A program made the translations under genes and the position numbers. 6,180 nt of DNA from Desulfamplus sp. (GTDB taxonomy: Bacteria; Desulfobacterota; Desulfobacteria; Desulfobacterales; Desulfobacteraceae): contig JADFYT010000150.1 in the NCBI GenBank assembly GCA_015232935.1, positions 1-6,180 of the forward strand, in the 5' to 3' direction. Shown one piece after another: positions 1 to 6,180 of the stretch. The notes under the pieces were generated by a model. It ran no database searches. It was not told the DNA's origin and worked only from the letters and a program-made list of their open reading frames with translations. Position 1 is the stretch's first letter. Every line of letters starts with the position of its first letter.

Positions 1-1584
1 GTTGCAAAGGGAGACAGGGTTATTATCTACATGCCCATGATTCCGGAAGCTGCCATTGCAATGCTTGGATGTGCACGTATCGGTGCAGTTCATTCAGTTG
101 TATTTGGCGGATTTGCGGCCAATGAACTTGCAACCCGCATAAATGATGCCAAACCCAAGGTTATCGTTTCCGCCTCATGCGGTATTGAGGTCAAGAAGAA
201 AATTCCATACAAACCTCTTCTTGACAAGGCAATTGATCTTTCCGACAGCAAACCCAACGCAACAATTATTTTTCAGCGTCCAATGGAGACAGCAACACTT
301 CAGGATGGCAGGGATTATGACTGGGATATTATGATGTCTGATGCCAGACCCCACGATTGTGTACCGGTCAAGGCAACAGATCCACTCTATATTCTCTACA
401 CTTCTGGCACTACAGGACAGCCCAAGGGAGTTGTAAGGGATAACGGCGGCCATATGGTGGCTCTAAAATGGACTATGAAAGCTGTCTATAACATTGATGA
501 AGGAGATGTCTGGTGGGCAGCATCAGATATAGGCTGGGTCGTTGGCCACTCATACATTGTTTATGCACCTCTTTTCAAAGGTGCGGCAACTGTCATGTTT
601 GAGGGAAAACCTGTAGGAACTCCTGATGCCGGTACTTTCTGGAGAGTCATATCCGAGTATAAAGTAAAGGCCATGTTCACAGCACCTACAGCGTTCCGTG
701 CCATCAAACGCGAAGATCCTGAAGCAAAACTGGTTAAAAATTATGATCTGTCAAAATTTGAAACTCTATTTCTTGCTGGCGAAAGAACTGATCCTGATAC
801 CCTTCACTGGTCGGAAAGAAACCTCAAGGTTCCTGTAATTGACCACTGGTGGCAAACAGAAACAGGCTGGGCGATTGCAGCAAACTGCATGGGAATTGAA
901 AGATTTCCGGTTAAAGCAGGATCCCCGACCAAAGCTGTTCCGGGATGGGATGTACAGGTTGTGGACGCTGACTGCAAGCCTCTTCCTGCCGGACAGATCG
1001 GTGCTATTGTTGTCAAACTTCCTCTTCCTCCTGGTACGCTGCCAACCTTGTGGCAAAATGATGACAGATATGTTAAAGCCTATCTTGAGGAGTTCCCGGG
1101 ATACTACAAAACCGCGGATGCGGGATTCATTGATGATCAAGGATATGTGTATGTAATGTCCAGAACCGACGATATAATAAATGTTGCCGGACACAGATTG
1201 TCAACTGGTGCCATGGAAGAGGTTCTTGCAAACCATCCTGATGTAGCCGAATGTGCGGTGATGGGGGTTGAAGATCAGCTCAAGGGGCAGGTTCCTCTTG
1301 GATTCCTGGTTCTCAATGCCGGAGTTACAAGAGATCATTCTGAAATCATCAAAGAGGCGATTCAGATGGTCAGGGACCAGATTGGTCCTGTAGCAGCGTT
1401 CAAGACTGCCACTATTGTCAAAAGGCTTCCTAAAACAAGATCAGGAAAAATTCTTAGAGGAACCATGAGAAGTATTGCAGATAAAAAAGAGTATAAAGTT
1501 CCGGCAACAATTGATGATCCCGTTATTCTCGAGGAGATCGAAGAGAGTCTTGGCAAGGTCGGTTATGGCCCCAAGGCAAATTAG
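1..1584 (+). CDS. prpE: Propionyl-CoA synthetase (ACSS3/PrpE type), 5' end outside the window
   Basis: AMP-forming acyl-CoA synthetase that would activate propionate (possibly acetate) to its CoA thioester through an acyl-adenylate, in the cytoplasm. The frame is open from base 1 (VAKGDRVIIYMPMIPEA), so the ATG at 31 is internal. The visible 527 residues lack roughly the first 100 of a family usually 620-690 long. Numbering from the first visible codon: the ATP-binding loop YTSGTTGQPKG is at 133-143, followed by VVRDNGGH, typical of the PrpE/ACSS3 branch. WWQTETG is at 283-289, and the C-terminal LPKTRSGKILRG carries the catalytic lysine at 483, the residue acylated for control in the Salmonella enzyme. 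The FLAGER motif has alanine at 259 where acetyl-CoA synthetases have valine; from family knowledge this widens the pocket for propionate. NVAGHRLS also fits this branch rather than Acs. Domain order is intact and there is no frameshift. Substrate is inferred from resemblance. Confidence 0.9.
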   Translation, partial: VAKGDRVIIYMPMIPEAAIAMLGCARIGAVHSVVFGGFAANELATRINDAKPKVIVSASCGIEVKKKIPYKPLLDKAIDLSDSKPNATIIFQRPMETATLQDGRDYDWDIMMSDARPHDCVPVKATDPLYILYTSGTTGQPKGVVRDNGGHMVALKWTMKAVYNIDEGDVWWAASDIGWVVGHSYIVYAPLFKGAATVMFEGKPVGTPDAGTFWRVISEYKVKAMFTAPTAFRAIKREDPEAKLVKNYDLSKFETLFLAGERTDPDTLHWSERNLKVPVIDHWWQTETGWAIAANCMGIERFPVKAGSPTKAVPGWDVQVVDADCKPLPAGQIGAIVVKLPLPPGTLPTLWQNDDRYVKAYLEEFPGYYKTADAGFIDDQGYVYVMSRTDDIINVAGHRLSTGAMEEVLANHPDVAECAVMGVEDQLKGQVPLGFLVLNAGVTRDHSEIIKEAIQMVRDQIGPVAAFKTATIVKRLPKTRSGKILRGTMRSIADKKEYKVPATIDDPVILEEIEESLGKVGYGPKAN

Positions 1585-1610
1585 AAACAGAGACTTATGA
1601 TTTGTTATTC

Positions 1611-1636
1611 CAATAAAATTTCCCAATAAAATTTCC
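1611..1636. repeat. Exact 13-bp tandem duplication in the synthetase-transporter gap
   Basis: The 13-mer CAATAAAATTTCC occurs twice head to tail (1611-1623 and 1624-1636) with no mismatch. The base before each copy is also C. It lies 26 bp after the synthetase stop codon and about 58 bp before the transporter start. It may be a simple replication-slippage duplication; no function is shown. Confidence 0.85.
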
Positions 1637-1640
1637 AAAT

Positions 1641-1673
1641 CAGGGGTAAAACATAATTGTGTTTGTTGCCCTG
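1641..1673 (+). promoter_or_regulatory. Possible hairpin in the transporter mRNA leader
   Basis: CAGGG (1641-1645) can pair with CCCTG (1669-1673). After a small internal loop, AAACA (1649-1653) can pair with TGTTT (1660-1664) around a six-base loop. The hairpin ends 7 bases before the Shine-Dalgarno sequence. There is no U-tract after it, so it is not a typical intrinsic terminator. It could influence transporter translation or mRNA stability, but short imperfect pairings like this also arise by chance. Confidence 0.3.
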
Positions 1674-1680
1674 TAAAATC

Positions 1681-1686
1681 AAGGAG
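1681..1686 (+). promoter_or_regulatory. Ribosome binding site of the OFA transporter
   Basis: AAGGAG is followed by seven bases and the ATG at 1694, a good Shine-Dalgarno match at good spacing. It fixes the start of the transporter gene and is the only strong ribosome binding site seen before a start codon in this window. Confidence 0.85.
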
Positions 1687-1693
1687 ATTCAAA

Positions 1694-3013
1694 ATGAGTA
1701 CGCAAGCAATTGAAAAAGTTCCAACACAGGCATGGATCACTACCTTTTCAGGTACAGCTATAAACCTGTGTCTTGGAATCTTGTATGCGTGGAGTATCTG
1801 GAAATCCGCTCTTGTTGATGTTGACAAGGCAGGTCAGGTAATGACAGACGGAATGAATGCAGGATGGGTCTATCTGACCAATGCGCAGGCAGCAACTCCT
1901 TTCTCTCTGTGCGTTATTATTTTTGCCCTGCTCATGATTCCGGGCGGAAGAATTCAGGATAGAATCAGCCCTAAATTTGGAGCCACACTTGGTGGACTTC
2001 TATTGGCAGCGGGCTGTATTCTTGCTGGAACCATGAAAAGCTATACTGGTCTCATTGTCGGCTTTGGCATACTTGGCGGTGCGGGTATGGGAATCGGATA
2101 TGCTGCCCCCACACCGGCAGCACTAAAATGGTTTGGACCTGAAAAGCGCGGACTGGTTGCGGGTCTGGTTGTCGGCGGATACGGAGGAGCTGCCCTTTAC
2201 ATTGGTGGACTTGGTGCGTATCTAATCAAGAATTATGGTATTTCAGGCAGTTTCATTGCTCTTGGAACTTTTTTTGCCGTAATTGTTGTTATTGCGGGTC
2301 AGATGCTTAAAGCACCGCCACCCGGATATCAGCCGCCTGCAAACGTGACAAACGCCGGACAGAAAGGTGCCACAGAAAAGACCCACAACTGGGAAGCCGG
2401 TGACATGATGAAAACCTGGCAGTTCTATGCTCTGGTCGTGATGTTTATTCTTACCACACAGTCAGGACTTCTTATTATCAGCAGTGCCAACGGCCTTCTA
2501 ATGAAAACGGCAAAAGATATGCCATTTTTTGTAGCAAACGCCTGGATACTGGTATCTTTTGGCGGACTTGTAAATGCGGCAGGACGTGTTGGTACAGGAT
2601 TCTATTCCGACAAGATCGGACGCCTCAATGCGTATTGCCTTAACTGCGGCGTATCCGCACTGTGTCTTTTTGCTTTACCATATGTTATTTCAACAGCAAA
2701 TCTCGTATTTCTATTTATTGTGGTTGGTATCGCCTACTGGCAGTATGGTGGAGGTCTTGCCCTTATGCCATCATTTACAGCAGACTTCTTTGGTGCAAAG
2801 AATCTTGGTTTCAACTATGGATTGGTATTCATAGGATGGGGACTTGGTTTTTTCATGGCAAGGCTTGGAGGCTGGATTCAGGACGTTACAGGAAGCCTTG
2901 ACTACGCATTTTATATCTCGGGTGCTCTTCTTGTAGGAGGTGTGCTTCTGGCCAAGATGACAACAAAACCGCAATATGGCGAAGCGGCTGCGTATCAACC
3001 CCAGCGGGGATAA
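1694..3013 (+). CDS. OFA-family MFS carboxylate transporter
   Basis: Inner-membrane major facilitator of the oxalate/formate antiporter (OFA) family, 439 residues, a full-length size. About twelve hydrophobic segments can be drawn: near 12-34, 65-83, 96-113, 118-138, 152-176, 183-204, then 242-265, 277-297, 313-332, 335-357, 371-394 and 403-422. Family signatures include GGRIQDRISPK (84-94), the segment with GAGMGIGY and KWFGPEKRG (129-153), the central-loop APPPGYQPP (207-215), and NAAGRVGTGFYSDKIGR (294-310). Arg298 probably matches the essential TM8 arginine of the oxalate transporter OxlT. The TM11 segment reads GLVFIGWG, with tryptophan 382 where I align the OxlT substrate lysine, so a strict oxalate exchanger is unlikely. 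It lies 109 bp after the propionyl-CoA synthetase on the same strand, so uptake of propionate or another short monocarboxylate is a reasonable inference. Co-transcription is likely but not shown. I see no clear terminator after the stop. Confidence 0.85.
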   Translation: MSTQAIEKVPTQAWITTFSGTAINLCLGILYAWSIWKSALVDVDKAGQVMTDGMNAGWVYLTNAQAATPFSLCVIIFALLMIPGGRIQDRISPKFGATLGGLLLAAGCILAGTMKSYTGLIVGFGILGGAGMGIGYAAPTPAALKWFGPEKRGLVAGLVVGGYGGAALYIGGLGAYLIKNYGISGSFIALGTFFAVIVVIAGQMLKAPPPGYQPPANVTNAGQKGATEKTHNWEAGDMMKTWQFYALVVMFILTTQSGLLIISSANGLLMKTAKDMPFFVANAWILVSFGGLVNAAGRVGTGFYSDKIGRLNAYCLNCGVSALCLFALPYVISTANLVFLFIVVGIAYWQYGGGLALMPSFTADFFGAKNLGFNYGLVFIGWGLGFFMARLGGWIQDVTGSLDYAFYISGALLVGGVLLAKMTTKPQYGEAAAYQPQRG

Positions 3014-3045
3014 AAATTCTTTAAAAGAGTTCTCTCTATAGCTAA

Positions 3046-3116
3046 TAGGCTTCCTGCAAAACGGGATTTTATTCCTTGATTTTACTGGATAAAAAGTAAG
3101 TTCTGCAGGAGGTCTA
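3046..3116. repeat. Long imperfect inverted repeat / RNA hairpin
   Basis: The arm TAGGCTTCCTGCAAAAC (3046-3062) pairs with GTTCTGCAGGAGGTCTA (3100-3116). Sixteen of 17 positions pair, two of them G-U, and the only mismatch is A3059-C3103. Inside, TTTTAT (3067-3072) pairs with ATAAAA (3089-3094), and with T3073 bulged CC (3074-3075) pairs with GG (3087-3088), leaving an 11-base loop. The element starts 33 bases after the transporter stop and ends 146 bases before the next start codon. No T-run follows on either strand, so it is not a classical intrinsic terminator. It could be a 3'-end mRNA stabiliser, a structured leader, or a dispersed REP/MITE-like repeat: it begins and ends with TA. Confidence 0.6.
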
Positions 3117-3183
3117 ACAGAGACAGGTAGAACACAGCTCTCTATTAAACCTTGATGGCCGTTGTGTAGCCACCCCCTAATCA

Positions 3184-3205
3184 TGAAAATCAGAACGCAT
3201 TTTCA
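3184..3205. promoter_or_regulatory. 22-bp dyad, possible operator
   Basis: TGAAAAT and ATTTTCA form a perfect 7-bp inverted repeat around an 8-base spacer, 56 bp before the start of the M50-like gene. Size and symmetry suit a dimeric helix-turn-helix regulator. It could equally be a weak A/T-rich hairpin. No convincing -35/-10 pair was found beside it. Confidence 0.35.
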
Positions 3206-3261
3206 CGATAAAAGGGATATCCAGAATGACATTCAACGCTTTTTAACATGGACAATGATGC

Positions 3262-3972
3262 ATGACACCCCTCTCTCCATCTCCGGATAGCCTGCCAATT
3301 CCGACCGGTTTTTCATTAATAGATGTTCCATTCATTCTAAATTTCTCAAGCCCCGAATTTGACAAGATTATCATTTTTGTTGTGGCTGTTTTGTTGTCTA
3401 TATCTGTCAATGCCGAAGCTCAGGCATTCATGGCAACAATACTTGGCGACATAAGAAGTGGTGCAAAAGACAGATTCCATTTTAATCCTCTGCTTCATAT
3501 AAACCTTGCGGGACTTATCTGTTTTGCAACGGCTGGATTCGGGTGGCCAAAACAGATAGAGCTTGATACAGACAAGTTCAAGCACCCGGCTATAGCTGTT
3601 ATAATGGTTAAACTTGCAGGTGTTTTTGGCAATCTGCTTCTGGCAAGTATTGCTGGAAGTATTGTTTTTGTAATGAAAAAGTGGAATCTTGAAGATCAGG
3701 TATTTTCCATAGTGGTATCTGTAAATGTAATGATTTTTGTATATAACATCATTCCAATACCACCTCTTGCCGGAGCATCTCTGATCTCTTGCTTGGGGCA
3801 TGTTCTCTTTCCAGTTCATCTCAATAAAAACAAGACCCTGGAATACTTCTCAAGGTCTATTCCATATATCTTTGTGGGAACACTTATTATCATGCGGATA
3901 AACGGGTGGCCGTTTCTCAATGATTCTCTAAATTCAGTCGTCAAGTCTATGTTCAGGTTCATTGCTGGTTGA
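3262..3972 (+). CDS. M50 (site-2 protease)-like membrane protein with lost active site
   Basis: A 236-residue integral membrane protein with about five hydrophobic segments (near 33-50, 80-95, 110-136, 147-166 and 198-212). It follows the landmarks of compact M50B peptidases: LGD (61-63), FNPLLHI (74-80), GFGWPK (92-97), KLAGVFGNLLLA (117-128) and NIIPIPPLAG (162-171). The residues that make those proteins peptidases are missing. The HExxHA site before LGD reads NAEAQA (50-55), so both zinc histidines and the catalytic glutamate are Asn, Gln and Ala, and the PPLDGG aspartate is Ala170. Proteolysis is therefore not expected. A scaffold, chaperone or substrate-binding role is inference only. 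ATG 3262 is the first in-frame start after a stop at 3256-3258. It has no Shine-Dalgarno sequence, and a five-codon frame (ATG at 3248, MDNDA) ends in a TGA overlapping it. The UbiD gene converges from the right. The frame is intact, so this is not a decayed gene. Confidence 0.75.
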   Translation: MTPLSPSPDSLPIPTGFSLIDVPFILNFSSPEFDKIIIFVVAVLLSISVNAEAQAFMATILGDIRSGAKDRFHFNPLLHINLAGLICFATAGFGWPKQIELDTDKFKHPAIAVIMVKLAGVFGNLLLASIAGSIVFVMKKWNLEDQVFSIVVSVNVMIFVYNIIPIPPLAGASLISCLGHVLFPVHLNKNKTLEYFSRSIPYIFVGTLIIMRINGWPFLNDSLNSVVKSMFRFIAG

Positions 3973-4068
3973 TTACCGAAATGCTGTAAGACTATAAAGG
4001 TAACCATAAACAGTCTATTGTTAATGGCCACCTATAATGTCCTTAAAACAAGATCTCGTAAAGCGACC

Positions 4069-6081
4069 TTAAAAAACGCCATAAAGAGGCCCGCCTTTTC
4101 TTGCCATATCATCTATTTTTTTTTCAATAGCCGGATCTTTTAGCAGTGGCGGAGCATGGAAAGGTTTTATTCTCGCATCAATTATAAGCGGTCCTGTACA
4201 TCCCCAGTGTTTGAATGATGTAAAATGTCCTGAACCATAGATGTCATGTGACGGGTTGGAGCGTGAGAATGTGATCCATAGAAATGTTGCGAAATTCCGG
4301 CTTGCCTCAAAAGAATCATCAACTACCACAAAAAGAGGCAGCCCTTCGATTCTATCTCGATTTCCTGTTTTCCCCCTGTTTTCTGTTTTACTCCTGTTTC
4401 CCGTTCTATTGCTGCTTTCTGTTAGACCCTGACTTCTAAATTCTCCTGTTTTCTGAGACTTCAAACTTATAGCAAGAATATCAATCTCTTTTTGTGCTTC
4501 CTGATAACTTTTGAACTCGGTTCCTTTAACTACAACAATTCCTGGAGCTGCAAGTCGCGGCTGAGAAAAAGGATATGGAATTGAAATCTGTGATGGGAAA
4601 TAACGCAAAAGCTCCCGTCTTTTTGGCCCTGCAGCAACCATGACAACCTTTGATCCCTCATTGATCCCCTCAGCAGAGTAATCTAATGTATCCATTGTGG
4701 TGCATGTCTGAAAATGGATATCCCTTGTAAAGTCAATACGCTCAAGAATGTGCATGAAAAATCCCATCTCATCGCTGATGTCAAGTTCCGGATTGTCATT
4801 GTGTGAAGAGATGACAAGATATTTGGCAAGAGATAACTGCCCTGTACCAAGAATTGAATTTGCGTGTGTAAGAAGCTCTCTTGGTTTTTTGTTATCAAAC
4901 GGGGTGTAACGATCAACAGCCCTGGCCAACAACAGCGGATGGACGCCTGCTACATCTACAGCATGAATGGCAGTAACGCCAGGCAGGGTATGGGGAATTG
5001 CGCTTGCTGTGATCTCATGTATAATTCTACCAAATACAGAATCCTCTCTTGGAGGACGTCCAACAACAGTAAATGGCCATATTGCATTTTTTCTGTGATA
5101 GACAGCATCTACCTCAATATATGGAAATTCATGGATCAGGGAGTAATAGCCAAGATGGTCTCCAAATGGCCCTTCAGGCTTTGTTTTACAGGGCATGATC
5201 CGGCCTGTAATGCAAAAATCGGCATCCAGTGATACAACAGAATTTAAATGTGAAGATGATTGTGAAGGCATTAGTGCGTACCTGAAGGATCTGCCTGCCA
5301 GAGCACCGGCAAAGGCAATTTCAGGCAGGCCTTCTGGCAGAGGCATGATGGCGGCAAGCGTATGGGCGGGAGGACCTCCCACAAATATACTTACAGGCAG
5401 AGGCAGATTTTTTTCAAGTGCCTTTGCGTGGTGATTTCCAATACCCCTGTGAATCTGATAATGAAGCCCGACTTCGCGGTCAGGTATATAATCACCTCCA
5501 GAAAGCTGAATCCGGTACATCCCAAGGTTTGAGTGCATCATTGAAGCATAACTTGCGGAACCAGAGCTATCCACATAGTCAGGATCAATGGAAAAAACCT
5601 GAGGCAGGAAGATAAATCCTCCACCATCTTCTGGCCAGCAACGGATCATCGGCAGATCGGTAATTTTACATCTGCAATCAAGTACAGACGAGTCTTTACT
5701 ACCAGACTCTATAGACTTCCCTAAAGAGACTCTTTTTTTTAAAGGCAGGGCACGAGCAAGAGATGTCAGAGATTTTAAAGACTTCAAAGGCGATTTAAAA
5801 GCTACAGACGGATCAGACACAAGATCGACCAGTGTCGAGACTTTCGAGAGTTCAGGCTCCAGTATTTTCAATGCCCGCTCATACGTTCCAAATATATTGG
5901 ATACCGCGGGAAAGGCACTGCCCTTGACCCGTTCAAACAAAATTGCAGGACCGCCTGCCTCAAATACCCGATTGTGAACTGCTGCCATCTCAAGATCAGG
6001 ATCAAGTTCTGTCTCTATTCTTATGAGTTCGCCTTGTTTCTCAAGAAACTCGACACACTCTTGCATGCATGTAAATATCAT
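4069..6081 (-). CDS. Long-form UbiD-family decarboxylase, likely menaquinone biosynthesis type
   Basis: Prenylated-FMN-dependent, non-oxidative (de)carboxylase of aromatic or unsaturated acids; the cofactor would come from a UbiX protein not in this window. Active-site residues look complete: NLGMYR gives the metal ligand Asn185 and catalytic Arg190, HRG gives His211, LPEIAFAG gives metal ligand Glu254, and PEGPFGD gives Glu303 and Asp308 of the Arg-Glu-Asp/Glu triad. The N-terminal QECVEFLEKQGELIRI, GLHYQIHRGIG (205-215), LGTGQLSLAKYL (411-422), and the ending SRSNPSHDIYG with HWGCTGPLIIDARIKP match the long (about 600-620 residue) UbiD proteins usually annotated as menaquinone biosynthesis decarboxylases, not the 490-residue E. 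coli UbiD. That suggests decarboxylation of a naphthoate intermediate, possibly in the futalosine route; the substrate is inferred. At 670 residues it is long for the group, partly through a low-complexity insert at about 540-580. The start at 6081 fits the family N-terminus but lacks a nearby Shine-Dalgarno sequence; Met6 is the alternative. Confidence 0.88.
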   Translation of the reverse strand: MIFTCMQECVEFLEKQGELIRIETELDPDLEMAAVHNRVFEAGGPAILFERVKGSAFPAVSNIFGTYERALKILEPELSKVSTLVDLVSDPSVAFKSPLKSLKSLTSLARALPLKKRVSLGKSIESGSKDSSVLDCRCKITDLPMIRCWPEDGGGFIFLPQVFSIDPDYVDSSGSASYASMMHSNLGMYRIQLSGGDYIPDREVGLHYQIHRGIGNHHAKALEKNLPLPVSIFVGGPPAHTLAAIMPLPEGLPEIAFAGALAGRSFRYALMPSQSSSHLNSVVSLDADFCITGRIMPCKTKPEGPFGDHLGYYSLIHEFPYIEVDAVYHRKNAIWPFTVVGRPPREDSVFGRIIHEITASAIPHTLPGVTAIHAVDVAGVHPLLLARAVDRYTPFDNKKPRELLTHANSILGTGQLSLAKYLVISSHNDNPELDISDEMGFFMHILERIDFTRDIHFQTCTTMDTLDYSAEGINEGSKVVMVAAGPKRRELLRYFPSQISIPYPFSQPRLAAPGIVVVKGTEFKSYQEAQKEIDILAISLKSQKTGEFRSQGLTESSNRTGNRSKTENRGKTGNRDRIEGLPLFVVVDDSFEASRNFATFLWITFSRSNPSHDIYGSGHFTSFKHWGCTGPLIIDARIKPFHAPPLLKDPAIEKKIDDMARKGGPLYGVF
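4345..4410 (-). repeat. 18-nt in-frame repeats coding a low-complexity insert in the UbiD protein
   Basis: On the minus strand two 18-nt units, AACAGGAGTAAAACAGAA (4381-4398) and AACAGGGGGAAAACAGGA (4363-4380), match at 15 of 18 positions. They code for NRSKTE and NRGKTG. A diverged third unit (4345-4362, NRDRIE) follows and a partial one (4399-4410, NRTG) precedes. A related CCTGTTTTCTG sequence (+ strand) recurs at 4445-4455. The encoded stretch is polar, basic and probably disordered. It sits between a helix-like segment (QEAQKEIDILAISL) and the strand LPLFVVVDD, where homologues I recall have only a short linker. Confidence 0.7.
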
Positions 6082-6098
6082 AATTTTATCATAATCAT
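6078..6098 (-). CDS. Possible six-codon upstream ORF coupled to the UbiD gene
   Basis: ATG at 6098 opens a frame MIMIKL whose TGA (6080-6078) overlaps the UbiD start codon in the sequence ATGA. GAAGG (6114-6110, minus strand) lies 11 bases before this ATG, a tolerable Shine-Dalgarno position, whereas the UbiD start itself has none close by. Ribosomes could start here and re-initiate on the UbiD gene. The region is a run of ATCATAAT-like repeats, so a short open frame could easily arise by chance. Confidence 0.2.
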   Translation of the reverse strand: MIMIKL

Positions 6099-6180
6099 AA
6101 TGTTCAATACCTTCGCCAATTAGGCCGCCTTTTTCTGAGTATGAATACAGCCTATATCAGCAAGGTTCATTTGTAATTCT
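6099..6180. other. Region upstream of the UbiD gene, cut by the window edge
   Basis: Apart from the GAAGG noted with the short upstream frame, I see no gene, tRNA or strong promoter here. On the minus strand the UbiD reading frame stays open back to a TGA near 6159, but it offers no ATG, GTG or TTG start and no family resemblance, so it is treated as untranslated leader. Confidence 0.5.

Noticed and set aside
766..1194. Longer open frames antisense or out of frame within the synthetase gene (also 175-453 and 1441-1827)
   Set aside because: They lie over strongly conserved acyl-CoA synthetase and transporter coding sequence and show no protein-family motifs, so they are shadow frames.
3101..3118. 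AGGAGGT ribosome-binding-like sequence and an attC-like GTCTAAC
   Set aside because: AGGAGGT has no start codon at usable spacing and lies within the hairpin arm. No GTTRRRY partner at attC distance was found, and there is no integron context.
3183..3290. 35-codon open frame overlapping the start of the M50-like gene
   Set aside because: No Shine-Dalgarno sequence, no recognisable protein, and it runs into a well-supported gene in another frame.
3346..3819. 157-codon minus-strand frame opposite the M50-like gene
   Set aside because: Composition is unlike a real protein (rich in Tyr, His, Asn, Cys and Lys), and it is antisense to a membrane protein gene with clear M50 landmarks.
3973..4068. 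Convergent intergenic space searched for a bidirectional terminator
   Set aside because: Only weak pairings (AGACT/AGTCT with a long loop, and an imperfect GGTAACCAT/ATGGCCACC) and no T-run beside them, so no terminator is called.
6103..6118. Sigma-54-like sequence TGGC-N7-TTGAA on the minus strand upstream of the UbiD gene
   Set aside because: Spacing fits a -24/-12 promoter, but the -12 element reads TTGA in place of TTGC and the bases after TGGC do not match the consensus. It also lies only 22 bp from the start codon.

Overview
The window (about 6.2 kb, moderate GC) carries four protein-coding genes and reads as ordinary bacterial chromosome. There are no rRNA or tRNA genes, transposase, phage gene or CRISPR array. 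An ACSS3-type propionyl-CoA synthetase next to an OFA-family carboxylate transporter, together with a long-form UbiD decarboxylase, suggests an anaerobic fatty-acid or carboxylate user. A Desulfobacterota-type sulfate reducer is my best guess, from protein resemblance only and at low to moderate confidence.

Left part (1-3013, + strand): the 3' five-sixths of a propionyl-CoA synthetase gene runs in from outside the window. After a 109-bp gap comes a 439-residue OFA-family MFS transporter with a clear ribosome binding site. The gap holds an exact 13-bp tandem duplication and a small two-part hairpin. The simplest reading is an uptake-plus-activation pair: the transporter brings in a short carboxylate and the synthetase converts it to its CoA thioester.

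Middle (3014-3972): a 248-bp intergenic region contains a long imperfect hairpin (3046-3116) and a separate perfect 7-bp dyad (3184-3205). It leads into a 236-residue membrane protein with the fold landmarks of an M50 site-2 protease. In that protein the zinc-binding histidines, the catalytic glutamate and the distal aspartate are all replaced, so it is a pseudoprotease.

Right part (4069-6081, - strand): a 670-residue UbiD-family, prenylated-FMN-dependent decarboxylase faces the pseudoprotease gene across 96 bp in which I see no convincing terminator. Its metal ligands and Arg-Glu-Asp triad are intact. It resembles the long UbiD proteins usually annotated as menaquinone biosynthesis decarboxylases, but carries an extra low-complexity stretch of about 40 residues built from 18-nt repeats. 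A six-codon open frame overlaps its start codon by 4 nt.

I did not find a convincing new multi-gene system. The items most worth a second look are the dead M50 protein, the 71-nt hairpin ahead of it, and the repeat-built insertion in the UbiD protein.
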